Part shown: positions 1 through 11,413 of the stretch, piece by piece
Layout of the letters: the number at the start of each line of letters is the position of its first letter
Numbering within the stretch: position 1 is the first letter of the stretch
Assembly: GCA_030867875.1 (NCBI GenBank)
Contig: JAOWCC010000019.1
Coordinates: 38,049,976 to 38,113,975 of the forward strand
Length of the DNA stretch: 64,000 bases
Direction: 5' to 3'
From: Actinernus sp. WN-2022
Lineage: Eukaryota > Cnidaria > Anthozoa > Actiniaria > Actinernidae
Program-made: the position numbers and the translations under genes
Notes under the pieces: generated by a model
The model's input: the letters and a program-made list of their open reading frames with translations, nothing else
Databases searched by the model: none
Told to the model about the DNA's origin: nothing

Positions 1-251
1 CTGCGCATGCGTGAGATTGACACAGCATCTCCAGCAGTGGCGAAGCTGTTCTTGTAATTTTCTACTGCAGCATTTGTATTTGAAGCGCAGAATGAAACAC
101 CATCGAGTCCCGTGACGAGTATATCAAACTTATTCTCCTAGTCTTCTCCTAGGCTAACTTAGAAACAAATCGTAAAATACACAAATGTGTCCTTGTTTTT
201 AAATGTTTACATAACCAATTTCCACCATACTTAGGTAATTATTTCACTAGA

Positions 252-434
252 TATTCCGGCTTTCATAGTTACAATACAAGAAGAAAATCTGACCTCCATC
301 TACCTACACCGAAACTTGGAAAACGTACGTTTAGATTTTCTGGATCAATACTTTTTAACTCACTTCCTGTTAATATTAAACATATTGAATCACTTTCTTC
401 TTTCAAAATTTCTGTTAAAGCCCACTTTCTTTAG
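252..434 (+). pseudogene. LINE reverse-transcriptase ORF, C-terminal remnant
   Basis: An open frame ending in TAG at 432-434 reads YNTRRKSDLHLP, then FSGSILFNSLPVNIK, then FKISVKAHFL. This is the pattern found at the extreme C-terminus of many non-LTR retrotransposon polymerases, where a basic stretch is followed by 'W/FNxLP' and a final 'FK..LK..L'. Nothing of the catalytic domain precedes it, so this is a 5'-truncated dead copy. A GGGCCCC-containing 3' tail follows to about 600. Family level (CR1/L2-like) is inferred from similarity to the remnants at 8301-8633 and 24566-24838. Confidence 0.6.
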
Positions 435-705
435 TACTTAATTATGATATTGTATTTGTGTTATATACGTATATTTTATAGCTAAAATTGTATTTTTTAG
501 GATATTCACACTGTACATAGTTTTTAGGATATTTGTATTGTATGTAGATTTTATTGATACCGGGCCCCTTTGGACACATCTATCTATCTATTATTACATG
601 CAGGTATGTCTTGAGTAGGCATTACTTCTGTTGTTTGTTTGTACGTTGGTCTATTGTGTATGTAAGAGTGGTTATTGGTCTTGAGCAATGGGATATAGGA
701 TTTAT

Positions 706-1030
706 GCCCTGTCCACACTAATCCGGATAAATTCGTAAACGCATCTTTTTCATATAAAAAGGTATTAAAAAGTCTTCCATCCACACTATCGTTTTCGAAT
801 TTGTCGCCGTCCACACGAAAACGCGAAACCGACGTTTTCGAATTTATACACCCTGGAGAGCGTCTTCAAAAAGATCCGGATAAATTCGAAAGCGCGTATC
901 TCCTAAATAAAAATAAATAAGACATTTGAATCACCGGGATTCCTGTGGTGGAAGGATCATCTGAGCGGGCTTCCTGTGGAAGGTTCAGGTGAGGGGAGTT
1001 GCCTGCGGAGGAGGCTAGTGTGGACAGGGC
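706..1030. mobile_element. MITE with 15-bp terminal inverted repeats
   Basis: The ends are perfect inverted copies of GCCCTGTCCACACTA (706-720 and 1016-1030). The interior has repeated subterminal GGATAAATTCG and GTTTTCGAATTT motifs and no transposase frame, so this is a non-autonomous DNA transposon. The superfamily is not clear from the ends alone. Confidence 0.75.
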
Positions 1031-1045
1031 CTTAGGAAGAGGTGA

Positions 1046-1163
1046 AAACAGTGGATTTCGAATGGACCCAATTTTGTCAGGGGAGGTGGTTGGTGGCGGG
1101 TAGTACCCCCTACCCCTTTTTAGAGGGTAATTTCCTCGCGTTGTAAAATAGGGATACCTGAAG
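1046..1163 (-). repeat. Dispersed repeat, 3' half of an interrupted copy
   Basis: Read on the minus strand, this matches the plus-strand copy at about 41770-41880 (GGTATCCCTATTTTACAA..., then CCCGCCACCCACCACCTCCCC). It encodes RGYYPPPTTSP here and RVYYPPPTTSPNK there. It continues the half at 1540-1660 after a LINE-like insertion. Confidence 0.65.
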
Positions 1164-1164
1164 C

Positions 1165-1530
1165 TCTTAACGAGTTCCATCCTGAGTAGCTATATAGATA
1201 CCTGATGCACTCTGCTTTGACATATGCCCTATATTGTCACTTTGTAAGTTTTGTTTTTTTGTTTTTTGTTTTTTTTGTGTCATGTCTTTATTTATTTATA
1301 TATATATATATTTTTTCTTTTCTATTTTGTATTGTAGTGTTGTTGTCCTCTTTTTGTCAAAATAACAAAATTATAAACCGCTTGATCTCAGCTACTTAAC
1401 TCGATTAGCTCTGCTATTTTTAAGTAGCTGTGTTCCTCAATCTTTTTCATTTTTATTTATCAATACTAGAACTAACATGTATATTTAAGAGGACACGAAT
1501 AAATTGTTGTTGTTGTTGTTGTTGTTAATT
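1165..1530 (+). mobile_element. LINE 3' end with (TTG)n tail, inserted in another repeat
   Basis: This AT-rich segment ends in AATAAATTGTTG followed by a run of TTG triplets (1501-1527). Its boundaries separate two halves of a repeat that is contiguous at 41.6-41.9 kb. The simple-repeat tail and truncated body are typical of a 5'-truncated non-LTR retrotransposon. No protein similarity remains. Confidence 0.5.
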
Positions 1531-1539
1531 AATACAGAC

Positions 1540-1665
1540 ACACGTTCTTCTCTGCCTGTAGAAACTATAAATATAGTTACTTTTTCAATAAGTATTTTAT
1601 TCAAGAAGATATTTGTGGTAAAAAATCTAGATTTTGCCAAAATATTATGGTGGGCTCCCGCCAGA
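1540..1665 (-). repeat. Dispersed repeat, 5' half of the interrupted copy
   Basis: The minus strand encodes LAKSRFFTTNIFLNKILIE and VTIFIVSTGREE, almost identical to the plus-strand frame at 41658-41766. Conservation at protein level between two copies suggests the repeat derives from a coding sequence, but the protein is not recognised. Confidence 0.65.
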
Positions 1666-2273
1666 GTACAATTATTCACAGAGGGTTCCCGACAACAATC
1701 TCCATGCATGGCGGCAAAATATTTCGCGCCACGAGATTGTGGTCACGCACTCGATTCAACTGCTTCCGGTTACTAAACATCATCATCCCACAAAGCGCGC
1801 TACAAGATTCACTTACTCCTATACTCTCTTGGTCGAGGGGAATATAAATTAGGGGGAATGTATTAATTATTGTTAAAATCAGGGGTGTGCCCAGAATTTG
1901 AAGTAGGGGGTTCCTACCCGCTAGTGGTATGCCATCCCGGATAAAATTTGAAAATCTAAGGTCTTTTAAATGGCATTTCCTGTACTTCGAGAGAAATAAA
2001 CACTCGCTCTTTCTTTTCTTTATTTCTTGGGAAAAAAAAAGTTTTCCTCAGAGAAAGGGGGTCTCTGGAACCAGTAGGCCTTCACCTCTCAAAACCTTGC
2101 ATTTTATTGGACCCCATTTGGACTGCACTGACAAAGAATTGCATTGTTTTAGGGTTAGGGTTTGTATTGTTTCAGGGTTAGGCATTGTTTGGATAGCCAG
2201 TACTATTCCAGGTTTCGAGAATATGAAGGCCGCCCCTCTGGAACCCCAGGAACCTCCCGGTTTTCATCATCAT

Positions 2274-2560
2274 GGGGAGCTGGGTGGCGCAGCATGTTGG
2301 CGCTCGCCTCTCACCACTGTGGCCCGGGTTCGATTCCCGGACGCCGCGCCACATGTGAGTTGAGTTTGTGGTTGTTTCTCTCTCATGCTCCGAGGGTTTT
2401 CTCCGGGTTCTCCGGTTTCCTCCCTCCGTAAAAATCAACTGGTGAGTCGAGAGTAGTATGTACAGAATATATGAATGTAGTGGGGAGTGTGTGTGGAGTA
2501 AAAGCAGGTCCCCACCAGCTGTAAGCTGTAAACACTAGCCTGCTATAACAAATAAAACAT
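2274..2560 (+). mobile_element. tRNA-derived SINE
   Basis: The head is tRNA-like: a box A-type segment GTGGCGCAGCATGTTGGCGC and a canonical box B, GGGTTCGATTCCCGG (2327-2341). A non-tRNA body follows (TTTTCTCCGG..., GTAGTGGGGAGTGTGTGTGG) and then an AATAAA-rich tail. A second copy of the same body is at 19820-20000. It would be transcribed by RNA polymerase III and mobilised by LINE machinery. Confidence 0.8.
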
Positions 2561-2599
2561 TTATTTAATTTTTTATTTTATTTTATGACACGCGATCGC

Positions 2600-3230
2600 T
2601 AAATGGGTTTGCATTGAGTGCATTTTCCAGCGTATTGCTGTGTATGACCGCTTTCACGGTCTTGGTGCAGTTTTTTGTATGTTGTTCTGTCGGCAGAACT
2701 TGTAAATCCCATTTCGTTATGTAGTTCCCTCTGAACTTGTAAATTATAGCACCAGTGTGTTTGTAGTTTTCAGTGTATTTTCCAGCGCGTTGCTGTGTAT
2801 GACCGCCGGCTTTTACGGTCTTGGTGCAGTTTTTTTGTATGTAGTTCTGATCAGCAGAACATGTAAAAACCATTTCGTCGAACTTGCACCAGTGTGTTTC
2901 AGTGCATTTTCCAGCGGTATTGCTCAGTGTGGCGTTGTGACAACGTCAACGGTATATTGGTGCAAATTTTGTATGTAATTTTGATCAGCAGAACTTGTAA
3001 ATTCCATTTCGTCACTGTACTTCCTGGTAAATTATATAGCACCAGAACTTGTAATTCCAATTCGTCATGCTTGTAAATTATAGCACCAGTTTGTTTCAGT
3101 GCATTTTCCAGAGGTAGTGCTGTGTATGGCCGCTTTGACTGATGCAGTCGTTGTTAGTATGTAGTTCTCGCTCAGATCAGCAGAACTTGTAACTCATTCT
3201 AACTTATAATACGTTAGCTTATTCTAACTT
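2600..3230. repeat. Degenerate tandem repeat, about 4 units of 135-195 bp
   Basis: The landmarks CATTTTCCAGCG (near 2620, 2770, 2904 and, altered, 3102), GCAGAACTTGTAAAT and TATAGCACCAGT recur in the same order. Units differ by many substitutions and indels, so the array is old. Confidence 0.7.
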
Positions 3231-3317
3231 ATAATTAGCTACCTCATTTCATTGCAATTTTAGCAGTATTGTCTTTGCCGTTATAGGTAACATTTTGTTA
3301 TTGCACGGATGTGCTGA

Positions 3318-3375
<58 letters not shown>

Positions 3376-3586
3376 CAATTTTCATAAATTCTGACCCCCC
3401 TCACCATATATAAATATATATCAAACATATATCTAACATTATGGGATGTCATTGCTGATATTTTTTTCAAGTTGCCTATCATCAAGGCCTTCTGAAATAA
3501 ATATAGGTAGAGGTATCCCATAATGTTTGATATATTTTTTATATATATTTATATATGGTGAGGGGGGTCAGAATTTATGAAAATTG

Positions 3587-3620
<34 letters not shown>
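3318..3620. repeat. Foldback element flanked by (TA)n microsatellites
   Basis: The arm at 3373-3452 (CAGCAATTTTCATAAATTCTG, GGGGTCA and TATAAATATAT motifs) is repeated inverted at about 3515-3592. A TA dinucleotide run lies outside each arm (3318-3371 and 3590-3620). The (TA)n may be the amplified target or terminal sequence. Confidence 0.75.
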
Positions 3621-3623
<3 letters not shown>

Positions 3624-3719
3624 TTATTTATACTTTATTATGATGTTTATGGGAGTCAATACGTTATCATTCGTCATTATTTACATCGTATGTTCATCAA
3701 TCTGTGTTTTTTAATTTAT

Positions 3720-4618
3720 TTTTTCAGATGGTAACTTTTGTTTTGTTCTTTGAGATAGGACAATATTCAACAGTGATTTGAGAGGATATCGACCAACTAC
3801 AAGAGTGCAGCTTTCGCTCTCAGATTCCCGCAATGCATCATAGACCACTAGCAAGTACGACTGGAAGCGCTGCAGATAGTAGATACACGGCTTGTGTTCA
3901 AGGTGCTGTGGTCACCGAGTTGGCTGTTTACGGCATCCGTAGAGTCATTGCTTTGCCGGCGGGTGTGCTTTCACCAGACCTGGAGGAGTCGCGAAGATAT
4001 AGCTCTCAAGACAAGTTTACCCTACAGAACGTTTATCTTGGCAAATTCATAACTCACTAAACATTGTAATATTCCTTGTAATTTGAGAAGTGTATCGTAT
4101 ATTATAGTCAGTAGAAAAGTCTAGCAAGAGAGATCTCATAGCTATGTATTTGCATTGGACATTTCAGTTGTATCACATAGCGTTATAGAGCGCTGCTATC
4201 AATTCTGGTATATATCCATAGATTAAGACCTCATGGTCACACATGCAGTCTAATCTTCTTCCGTTGATCACCTCTGTAGTTATCAATGTATGCGCCTGTA
4301 AATGCCTTGTCCTGTGGAGGGACGGAATGACATCTGGCTCCACCCAGATTTCCTAACCTTTTTTCCATTACAACGGTTTTTGGTAGGATTTTTTCTGGCC
4401 ACCCTGATGTCTTACACTTTGTGTATACATCATTTGTAATACATTATATGTAACAGTTATTCTCTGGTAATACGTATTAAACGGTACAGTGCCTGTAGGT
4501 TACCGGGCTGTATTCAGTATTCACCGTATATCTTGTATTATTGTTATTATTCCAGTTAGTGCGTTTGTGTTTAACAGAGCTTAGCGGGATTAAGTGATTT
4601 CTGACAGATTAACAGCAT
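3720..4618. other. No recognised gene
   Basis: The longest open frame (3833-4060, 75 codons) matches nothing I recognise and has no supporting splice pattern. The rest is unannotated single-copy-looking sequence up to the 424-bp array. Confidence 0.4.
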
Positions 4619-7424
4619 CAAGAATATATTATAAACAAAAGAAGTGTTAAAAGAAGTGTCATTTCCACTGGCAATTGTAAAAACTTTTATGGAATGCTTA
4701 TTGGCTCCTACCCAAACATCAAACTAATTTCTGGTGAATTCCCTTGAGAATTGAATGATTAATGGCATCATTCGGGTTTTTTCTATTGTTTTTGATGACC
4801 TGCCATAATCGGTTACTTTTCGCCAGGTTTTTTCTGCTTTTTGCTCTGGTCAATATTTCTCATTAGTCAAAAGACAAAGGACAAATATTCATGACGCCAT
4901 TAATCGCGGAATTCCTAAGGAAATTTAACCAAATCTTCACGAGACGTTTATTGGCCCAAGTTACTTTAACTGTGATTGAGTTTCGTTCAATTCCCTGTGG
5001 AATTGACTGATTGATGGTCGATTAATGGCATTATGAATATAGTATAAACGAAAGAAGTTATTCTGTACTGTGGAACATCGGTCAATTCCACTGGGAATTG
5101 CAAAACACTTTGATGGAATGCTTATTGGCTCCTACTCAAGCATCCACCAAATTTCTGGTGAATTCCCTTGACAATTGAATGATTAATGGCATCATAGAGG
5201 TTTTTTCTATTGTTTTTGATGACCTGCCATAATCGGTTACTTTTCGCCAGGTTTTTTCTGCTTTTTGCTGTGATCAATATTTCTCATTAGTCAAAAGACA
5301 AAGGACAAATATTCATGACGCCATTAATCGCGTAATTCCTCAGGGAATTTAACTAAATGTTCACGAGACGTTTATTGGTCCAAGTTGCTCTAACTGTGAT
5401 TGAGTTTCGTTCAATTCCCAGTGGAATTGACTGTTTGGTGGTCGATTAATGGCATTATGAATATAGTATAAACAAAAGAAGTTATTCGGTACTGTCGAAC
5501 ACTGGTGAATTCCACGGGGAATTGAAAAAAACTTTGATGGATTCCTTATTGGCTCCTACTCAAGCATCCAATAAATTTCTGGTGAATTCCCTTGACAATT
5601 GAATGATTAATGGCATCATAGAGTTTTTTTCTTTTGTTTTTGATGACCTGCCATAATCGGTCACTTTTCGCCAGGTTTGTTTTGCTTTTTGCTGTGGTCA
5701 ATATTTCTCATTAGTCAAAAGACAAAGGACAAATATTCATGACGCCATTAATCGCGGAATTCCTCAGGGAATTTAACCAAATCTTCACGAGACGTTTATT
5801 GGTCCAAGTTGCTTTAACTGTGATTGAGTTTTGTTCAATTCCCAGTGGAATTGACTGATAGATGGTCGATTAATGGCATTATGAATATAGTATCAACAAA
5901 AGAAGTTATTCGGTACTGTCGAACACTGGTGAATTCCACGGGGAATTGAAAAAAACTTTGATGGAATCCTTATTGGCTCCTACTCAAGCATCCAATAAAT
6001 TTCTGGTGAATTCCCTTCAGAATTGAATGATTAATGGCATCATAGAGTTTTTTGCTATTGTTTTTGATGACCTGCCATAATCGGTTACTTTTCGCCAGTT
6101 TTGTTTTGCTTTTTGCTCTGGTCAAAAATTCTCATTAGTCAAAAGACAAAGGACAAATATTCATGACGCCATTAATCGCGGAATTCCTCAGGGAATTTAA
6201 CCAAATCTTCACGAGACGTTTATTGGTCCAAGTTGCTTTAACTGTGATTGAGTTTCGTTCAATTCCCAGTGGAATTGACTGATTGATGGTCGATTAATGG
6301 CATTATGAATATAGTATAAACAAAAGAAGTTATTCGGTACTGTCGAACACTGGTGAATTCCACGGGGAATTGAAAAAAACTTTGATGGAATCCTTATTGG
6401 CTCCTACTCAAGCATCCAATAAATTTCTGGTGAATTCCCTTCAGAATTGAATGATTAATGGCATCATAGAGTTTTTTGCTATTGTTTTTGATGACCTGCC
6501 ATAATCGGTTACTTTTCGCCAGTTTTTTTTTGCTTTTTGCTGTGGTCAATAATTCTCATTAGTCAAAAGACAAAGGACAAATATTCATGACGCCATTAAT
6601 CGCGGAATTCCTCAGGGAATTTAACCAAATCTTCACGAGACGTTTATTGGTCCAAGTTGCTTTAACTGTGATTGAGTTTCGTTCAATTCCCAGTGGAATT
6701 GACTGATTGATGGTCGATTAATGGCATTATGAATATAGTATAAACAAAAGAAGTTATTCGGTACTGTCGAACACTGGTGAATTCCACGGGGAATTGAAAA
6801 AAACTTTGATGGAATCCTTAGTGGCTCCTACTCAAGCATCCAATAAATTTCTGGTGAATTCCCTTGACAATTGAATGATTAATGGCATCATAGAGGTTTT
6901 TTCTATTGTTTTTGATGACCTGCCATAATCGGTTACTTTTCGCCAGGTTTTTTTTTGCTTTGGTCAATATTTCTCATTAGTCAAAAGACAAAGGACAAAT
7001 ATTCATGACGCCATTAATCGCTGAATTCCTCAGGGAATTTAACTAATTGTTCACGAGACGTTTATTGGCCCAAGTTGCTTTAACTGTGATTGAGTTTCGT
7101 TCAATTCCCAGTGGAATTGACTGATTGATGGTCGATTAATGGCATTATGAATATAGTATAAACAAAAGAAGTTATTCGGTACTGTCGAACACTGGTGAAT
7201 TCCGGCACTGGGAATTGAAAAAAACTTTGATGGAATGCTTATTGGCTCCTACTCAAGCATCCAACAAATTTCTGGTGAATTCCCTTGAGAATTGAATGAT
7301 TAATGGCATCATAGAGATTTTTTCTATTGTTTTTGATGACCTGCCATAATCGGTTACTTTTCGCCAGTTTTTTTTGCTTTTTGCTGTGGTCAATATTTCT
7401 CAAGCATCCAACAAATTTCTGGTC
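4619..7424. repeat. 424-bp tandem array, about 6.6 units
   Basis: The landmark GAATATAGTATAAAC recurs at 5035, 5459, 5883, 6307, 6731 and 7149, giving a period of 424 bp (418 for the last). Inner units are nearly identical; the first unit and the last truncated unit are diverged. Each unit contains several dyads of the form AATTCC..GGAATT and alternating inverted copies of ATTAATGGCATNATGA, so the unit itself looks built from smaller inverted modules. No coding frame persists. Confidence 0.9.
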
Positions 7425-7719
7425 CCGGACACAGCTCTTCTTGCATTCTGTAGCATTTCCTCAACGCTTAAAGGTGACCGGAATCTTTTTGGTGGAGGTC
7501 CACCTTCAGGATGCCGATCCATGCTACTCGGCGCCGCTGAAGAAATAGCGCCTAACATGTGTTTCTGGAAGGTTTTCTATTCAAAGAATGTTCAACTTGA
7601 AACCCTAGGACTGCAAAAATGCATGCATTCTCAACTAGCACAACAGAAAATTATGACAGGTGACTTGTCACTGGCCTCAGCTGTGTCATGAATATCTAAA
7701 GTACAATGAGAAGTAATTT

Positions 7720-7819
7720 CTAATCCGAACCAGTGTGTTGGACACGGTATCTAGATCCTCGTGCCAAGAAACAATGCCTCGGCCCCGCCTCCGGTGTCCA
7801 ACACACTGGCTCGGATTAG
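7720..7819. mobile_element. 100-bp foldback MITE
   Basis: The left end CTAATCCGAACCAGTGTGTT and the right end, its inverse with one mismatch, bracket about 50 bp. It sits directly beside the next TA-flanked element. Confidence 0.7.
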
Positions 7820-7824
7820 AACTA

Positions 7825-8252
7825 CAGTACTTACCCGCTTATAAGAACCTAGAATTTAAGAACCTGTTAGCCTAAAAATATCAATTTAGACTCCCTTTAC
7901 ATAAGAACCTATTTAGCCTAAAATTTGAAACAGGTTCTTATTTAACCTAACCCTAACCTAACCCTAACCTAACCTAACCCTTAAATCAACATTTAGCCTG
8001 ATACTGAGAATTGAAATATCTACTAAAATGGGTCATGATCACATACTGTCCAAAGGCCAGGCCGGTTTTGGCATTAAATTACTGAATATACATGCCGCCC
8101 TTCTACCAGCCACTGGTATCATATCTTTCTTATAAAAATAAGAACCTGTTTAAGAACCTAAATAGCCTAAAACTCCACTAAGCACCATTTATATAAGAAC
8201 CTGTTTAGGCTAACTTGGAAAAACCTAGGTTCTTATAAGCGGGTAAGTACTG
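7825..8252. mobile_element. TA-flanked MITE with telomere-like interior
   Basis: Inverted ends CAGTACTTACCCGCTTATAA are flanked by TA on both sides, the target duplication of Tc1/mariner/pogo transposons. Subterminal ATAAGAACCT repeats occur throughout. The interior at about 7943-7982 is a run of CCTAACCCTAACCTAACC-type repeats. There is no transposase, so it is non-autonomous. Confidence 0.8.
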
Positions 8253-8300
8253 TATTACATATGAAATTATAATACAATATGTGTAACTACAATACTATAT

Positions 8301-8633
8301 CTACGATTTTTTAAATAAATACGTCTTAAGGAGAGATTTAAACTGAGAGACATATCTAAAATTACAGGGCAGCGCGTTCCAGAGCTTAGGCGCAGCAATA
8401 GAAAATGTGTGATCCTCGCATGTACAAGACGTAGATCGAGGAACTGTAAGTAGGCCCTTTACAGCTGAGCGCAGATTACATCTAGGTATATAAGGCCTTA
8501 AAAGTTTACTTAAATAGTTAAGCGCACAACCATGTACGCTCTTCATATAATTAACTGGTAGCCAATGCAGGCTACGCAAAACCGGAGACATGTGCTTAGT
8601 ATCTTTAATTCTAGCAACTTGCCTTGTATTCAT
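8301..8633 (-). pseudogene. LINE reverse-transcriptase ORF, C-terminal remnant
   Basis: The minus-strand frame reads SPVLRSLHWLPVNYMK, then YIPRCNLRSA, AAPKLWNALPCNFR and FKSLLKTYLFK. This is the conserved C-terminal region of CR1/L2-type non-LTR polymerases (LHWLPV, R.LRS, PKLWN.LP, FK..LKTYLF). The polymerase core is absent. It is closely related to the C-terminus of the copy at 24566-24838. Confidence 0.8.
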
Positions 8634-9279
8634 TCATTCATTTTTTTAAGAAAATTCACTCAGATTCACTGCAAGGAAGTAAAATTTAAAAATATATTCA
8701 CACCAAGAGCGTCCATATCTACTATATAGATGACACGGCGTTTTTACAAGTTGGGCTATTTTTAGATTATTTTTGCCGCCAATTAGTGGGTTACACCAGT
8801 GGCGGAACAAAAGATGTCTCATTAGCGTCTTTTGTTATACCAACAACACGTCTGCTACGCTTTTGTGATTTTATTCCCTTTGGAATGATTGCAGCCAAAG
8901 AATAGCGGGAAACCGTTCTAAAAAGAACCTAACTCGTGAAAATGCCGTAGCATAGAGGTAGTATGGGAGATTCTCGCTCTTGGTTATGGGCTCTTGCTCA
9001 CACCCATTTACAGGTTATCATGTGCTGATTGACATAGACTGTCCAACTGAATCGTTCCGTATACGTTAACGCTCATGCTATTAATTTATGATTATGAACC
9101 TTGTTTTTTTGCAGTTATTGGCTGCGCGTTGCTTTAGGATGAAATATTCTGTGTATTCTGCACTAAGCTTTTCAGCGATGTATAGGTTTATTTAGTCTTA
9201 GTTAAAATTAAACGATGCGTATACATTTTTTTTAACGAGAGAAACCCGCAAACCTATTTTTTTCAATAATTTCTTTAAT

Positions 9280-9711
9280 TAAAGTGCATATAAGCCCAAA
9301 TTAGTTACATGTACATTTGATATCGATTGTACATGAAGTGGATAGTCCAACGGTAGAATATTTCTTGATCTGGGTGTTGCGTCTACGAGATTTATTTCCA
9401 ATATGCTAATGATGTGATGTCATCACCAACATTTTCTGAATTTCTCTGTGCTTGTGAATTAAGCTATTTTCTACTTTTTGCGTGTAAAATCACTTCGAGA
9501 AGCTTCAAATATAACTTAGAATTTAAAAATAGGTAATTTGTCTCTTCCAGCATGTCGGTGATGACATTACACATTAGCATATTGGAAATACAAACCTTTA
9601 TATCTCGTAGACGCAGCACCCCCAATCAAGAAATATTCTACGATTGGACTTTTCACTTCATGTACAATCGATATCAAAGATAACTGGCTATGGCTTATAT
9701 GCACTTTAAGC
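9280..9711. mobile_element. Foldback element, about 430 bp
   Basis: The left arm (AAAGTGCATATAAGCC, then TTTGATATCGATTGTACATG, TCGTAGACG-type and ATTTCCAATATGCTAAT motifs) recurs inverted at 9545-9711 with scattered mismatches. No coding sequence. Confidence 0.8.
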
Positions 9712-10002
9712 ATTATCAGCAAATGTTAAGATCAGGGTTAAGAATTAAGTGATGAGTTTCAAGATCTTCTAAGAAAGGTTTAAAAAATTGTTTAATGGAT
9801 GATATGTCAAAGTTTCAATGAAACCTAGATTGAAGGTCGTAACTAGCAAAATTGAAGTCAGTGTCATCTTCAGTGATTAAATGGAAATAATTATATGATA
9901 CACACAGACATGACAGAACTATGATTCATCAGTTTCATAAAATAATTTGTAGTCTTTAAGGGAAAGTTTTGTACATTTGTGTCCATAGTTTACAATTATT
10001 TA

Positions 10003-10105
10003 ACAAATAAAGAAGCCTTAGCCATGTTTTATGTTAAAGCACAAGCCGAAGGTGCGTGCTTTCAACATTTCTCGAGTGTTCTCAAATGACTAGGCTTCTT
10101 TATCT
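10003..10105. repeat. Short foldback repeat
   Basis: AATAAAGAAGCCTTAGCC at the left is matched by the inverse GACTAGGCTTCTTTATC at the right, about 65 bp apart. Probably a small MITE. Confidence 0.5.
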
Positions 10106-10814
10106 GTTTTATAATATACATGTAGATTTACACACGCGATGAAAGGAAACCACCAGTTAAAAACAATAAAACATGGCAAACCATGTTATATACTCTGATA
10201 AAACATGGCTTTTTAGCCAATCAGAGTGCGCGTACTATTGTATCTATATTATAACACAAAATATTGCACGGTGATTATTGTGTACAGCAAAACAACATAT
10301 AGAACAAGGGTTTTTAACCACCAGAAATAAATAAATATGAATTAGATAACTATATATATAGGACCATAAGTTAATTAAATATATAGAAATAAAATATAAA
10401 ATATAGGGTAAGAAAGGGTAAGAGAAAAGAACCTCTGCTAGCAAGGTTATCTATTATAGGAGGCTAAAGAAAGTTCTATAAATATAAATTATGTAGTATA
10501 AAAGTAATTATTATTATTTTATTGCGTTCATTCAAGCTGAGTCTTCTAAAGTAGTAGCTGATATAAACACAGTCCCCAAATTCCTTTGAGACCAAACAGA
10601 TGAGTCAATAGTAGTTTTTATTTATTTAATTTCAATATTTACAAAATATCCACTCAGTATGAATTTTAAAACTTTAACTTTCGTTAAGGACTGTCAACAA
10701 TAAGAGGAACGAGAGGCTTTATCAGCCCAGTAGAGGGAGGGATGGGAAAGAATGTTATTTGAGAGCACTCTAATTCATATCTCATGTCCGCGCGGGAAGA
10801 AGTCGAGTAACAAT

Positions 10815-11099
10815 GGTATCAGAGTGAGGCCAGTTGTCCCAAAGATAGCAAAATTGGAGTCGGTCAGAAATTTCTAAGTTTCTTTCGACATAATTTTATT
10901 ATGACACAAAAGAACACAACAGTGTAGTATGTAGTATGTAGTATGTAGTATGTAGTATGTAGTATGTAGTATGTAGTATGTAGTATGTAGTATGTAGTAT
11001 GTAGTATGTAGTATGTAGTATGTAGTATGTAGTATGTAGTATGTAGTATGTAGTATGTAGTTTTTCTCTTCCTGTGACAACTGGCCTCACTTTGATACC
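10815..11099. mobile_element. Foldback MITE containing a heptamer microsatellite
   Basis: Inverted ends GGTATCAGAGTGAGGCCAGT (10815-10834) and their near-perfect inverse (11080-11099) enclose a run of about 20 GTAGTAT heptamers (10921-11060). The element ends immediately next to the NDUFA9 poly(A) signal. Confidence 0.75.
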
Positions 11100-11105
11100 T
11101 TTATT
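11100..11105 (-). terminator. NDUFA9 poly(A) signal
   Basis: AATAAA on the minus strand, 135 bases downstream of the NDUFA9 stop codon. It is the first such hexamer after the stop. Confidence 0.65.
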
Positions 11106-11239
11106 AATTAGGTCAATAGGACCACAAGAAATAGCTTTTTTTTATCGGGAAGTAGAGTTAAAAGTACAGTATAAACACTGTGAAAACAGTTCTTGTTTGG
11201 AGCTCGAATGCCAGAACAAAGTACATCTCAAAATGCAGA

Positions 11240-11413
11240 TCAGTAAGATGCAGTGGTTCTACAGATTTCATCCTCATCTACAGCCTCTTCGTAATAATAC
11301 GACACACGATGACGGCGCAACACGGCGATAGCTTCCGCCTCCAGGGGGGTGGGCTTGATACCAAGATCCTCCAGACCAGGTAGGCCAGGGGTCAGTTTGT
11401 CGGATAAAAATTG
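11240..11413 (-). CDS. NDUFA9: NDUFA9 exon 12 (terminal)
   Basis: Acceptor TCTCCTAG before CAATTT, phase 0. It encodes QFLSDKLTPGLPGLEDLGIK and on to VLRRHRVSYYY, an acidic EEAVDEDE tail and TGA. The LPGLEDLGI and VLRRHR blocks are diagnostic of the NDUFA9 C-terminus. Confidence 0.95.
   Translation of the reverse strand, partial: QFLSDKLTPGLPGLEDLGIKPTPLEAEAIAVLRRHRVSYYYEEAVDEDEICRTTASY

Noticed and set aside
3833..4060. 75-codon plus-strand frame
   Set aside because: No recognisable domain, no splice context, length expected by chance.
10874..11090. Tyr/Leu-repeat proteins (ILHTTYY...)
   Set aside because: Pure translation of the GTAGTAT heptamer run.
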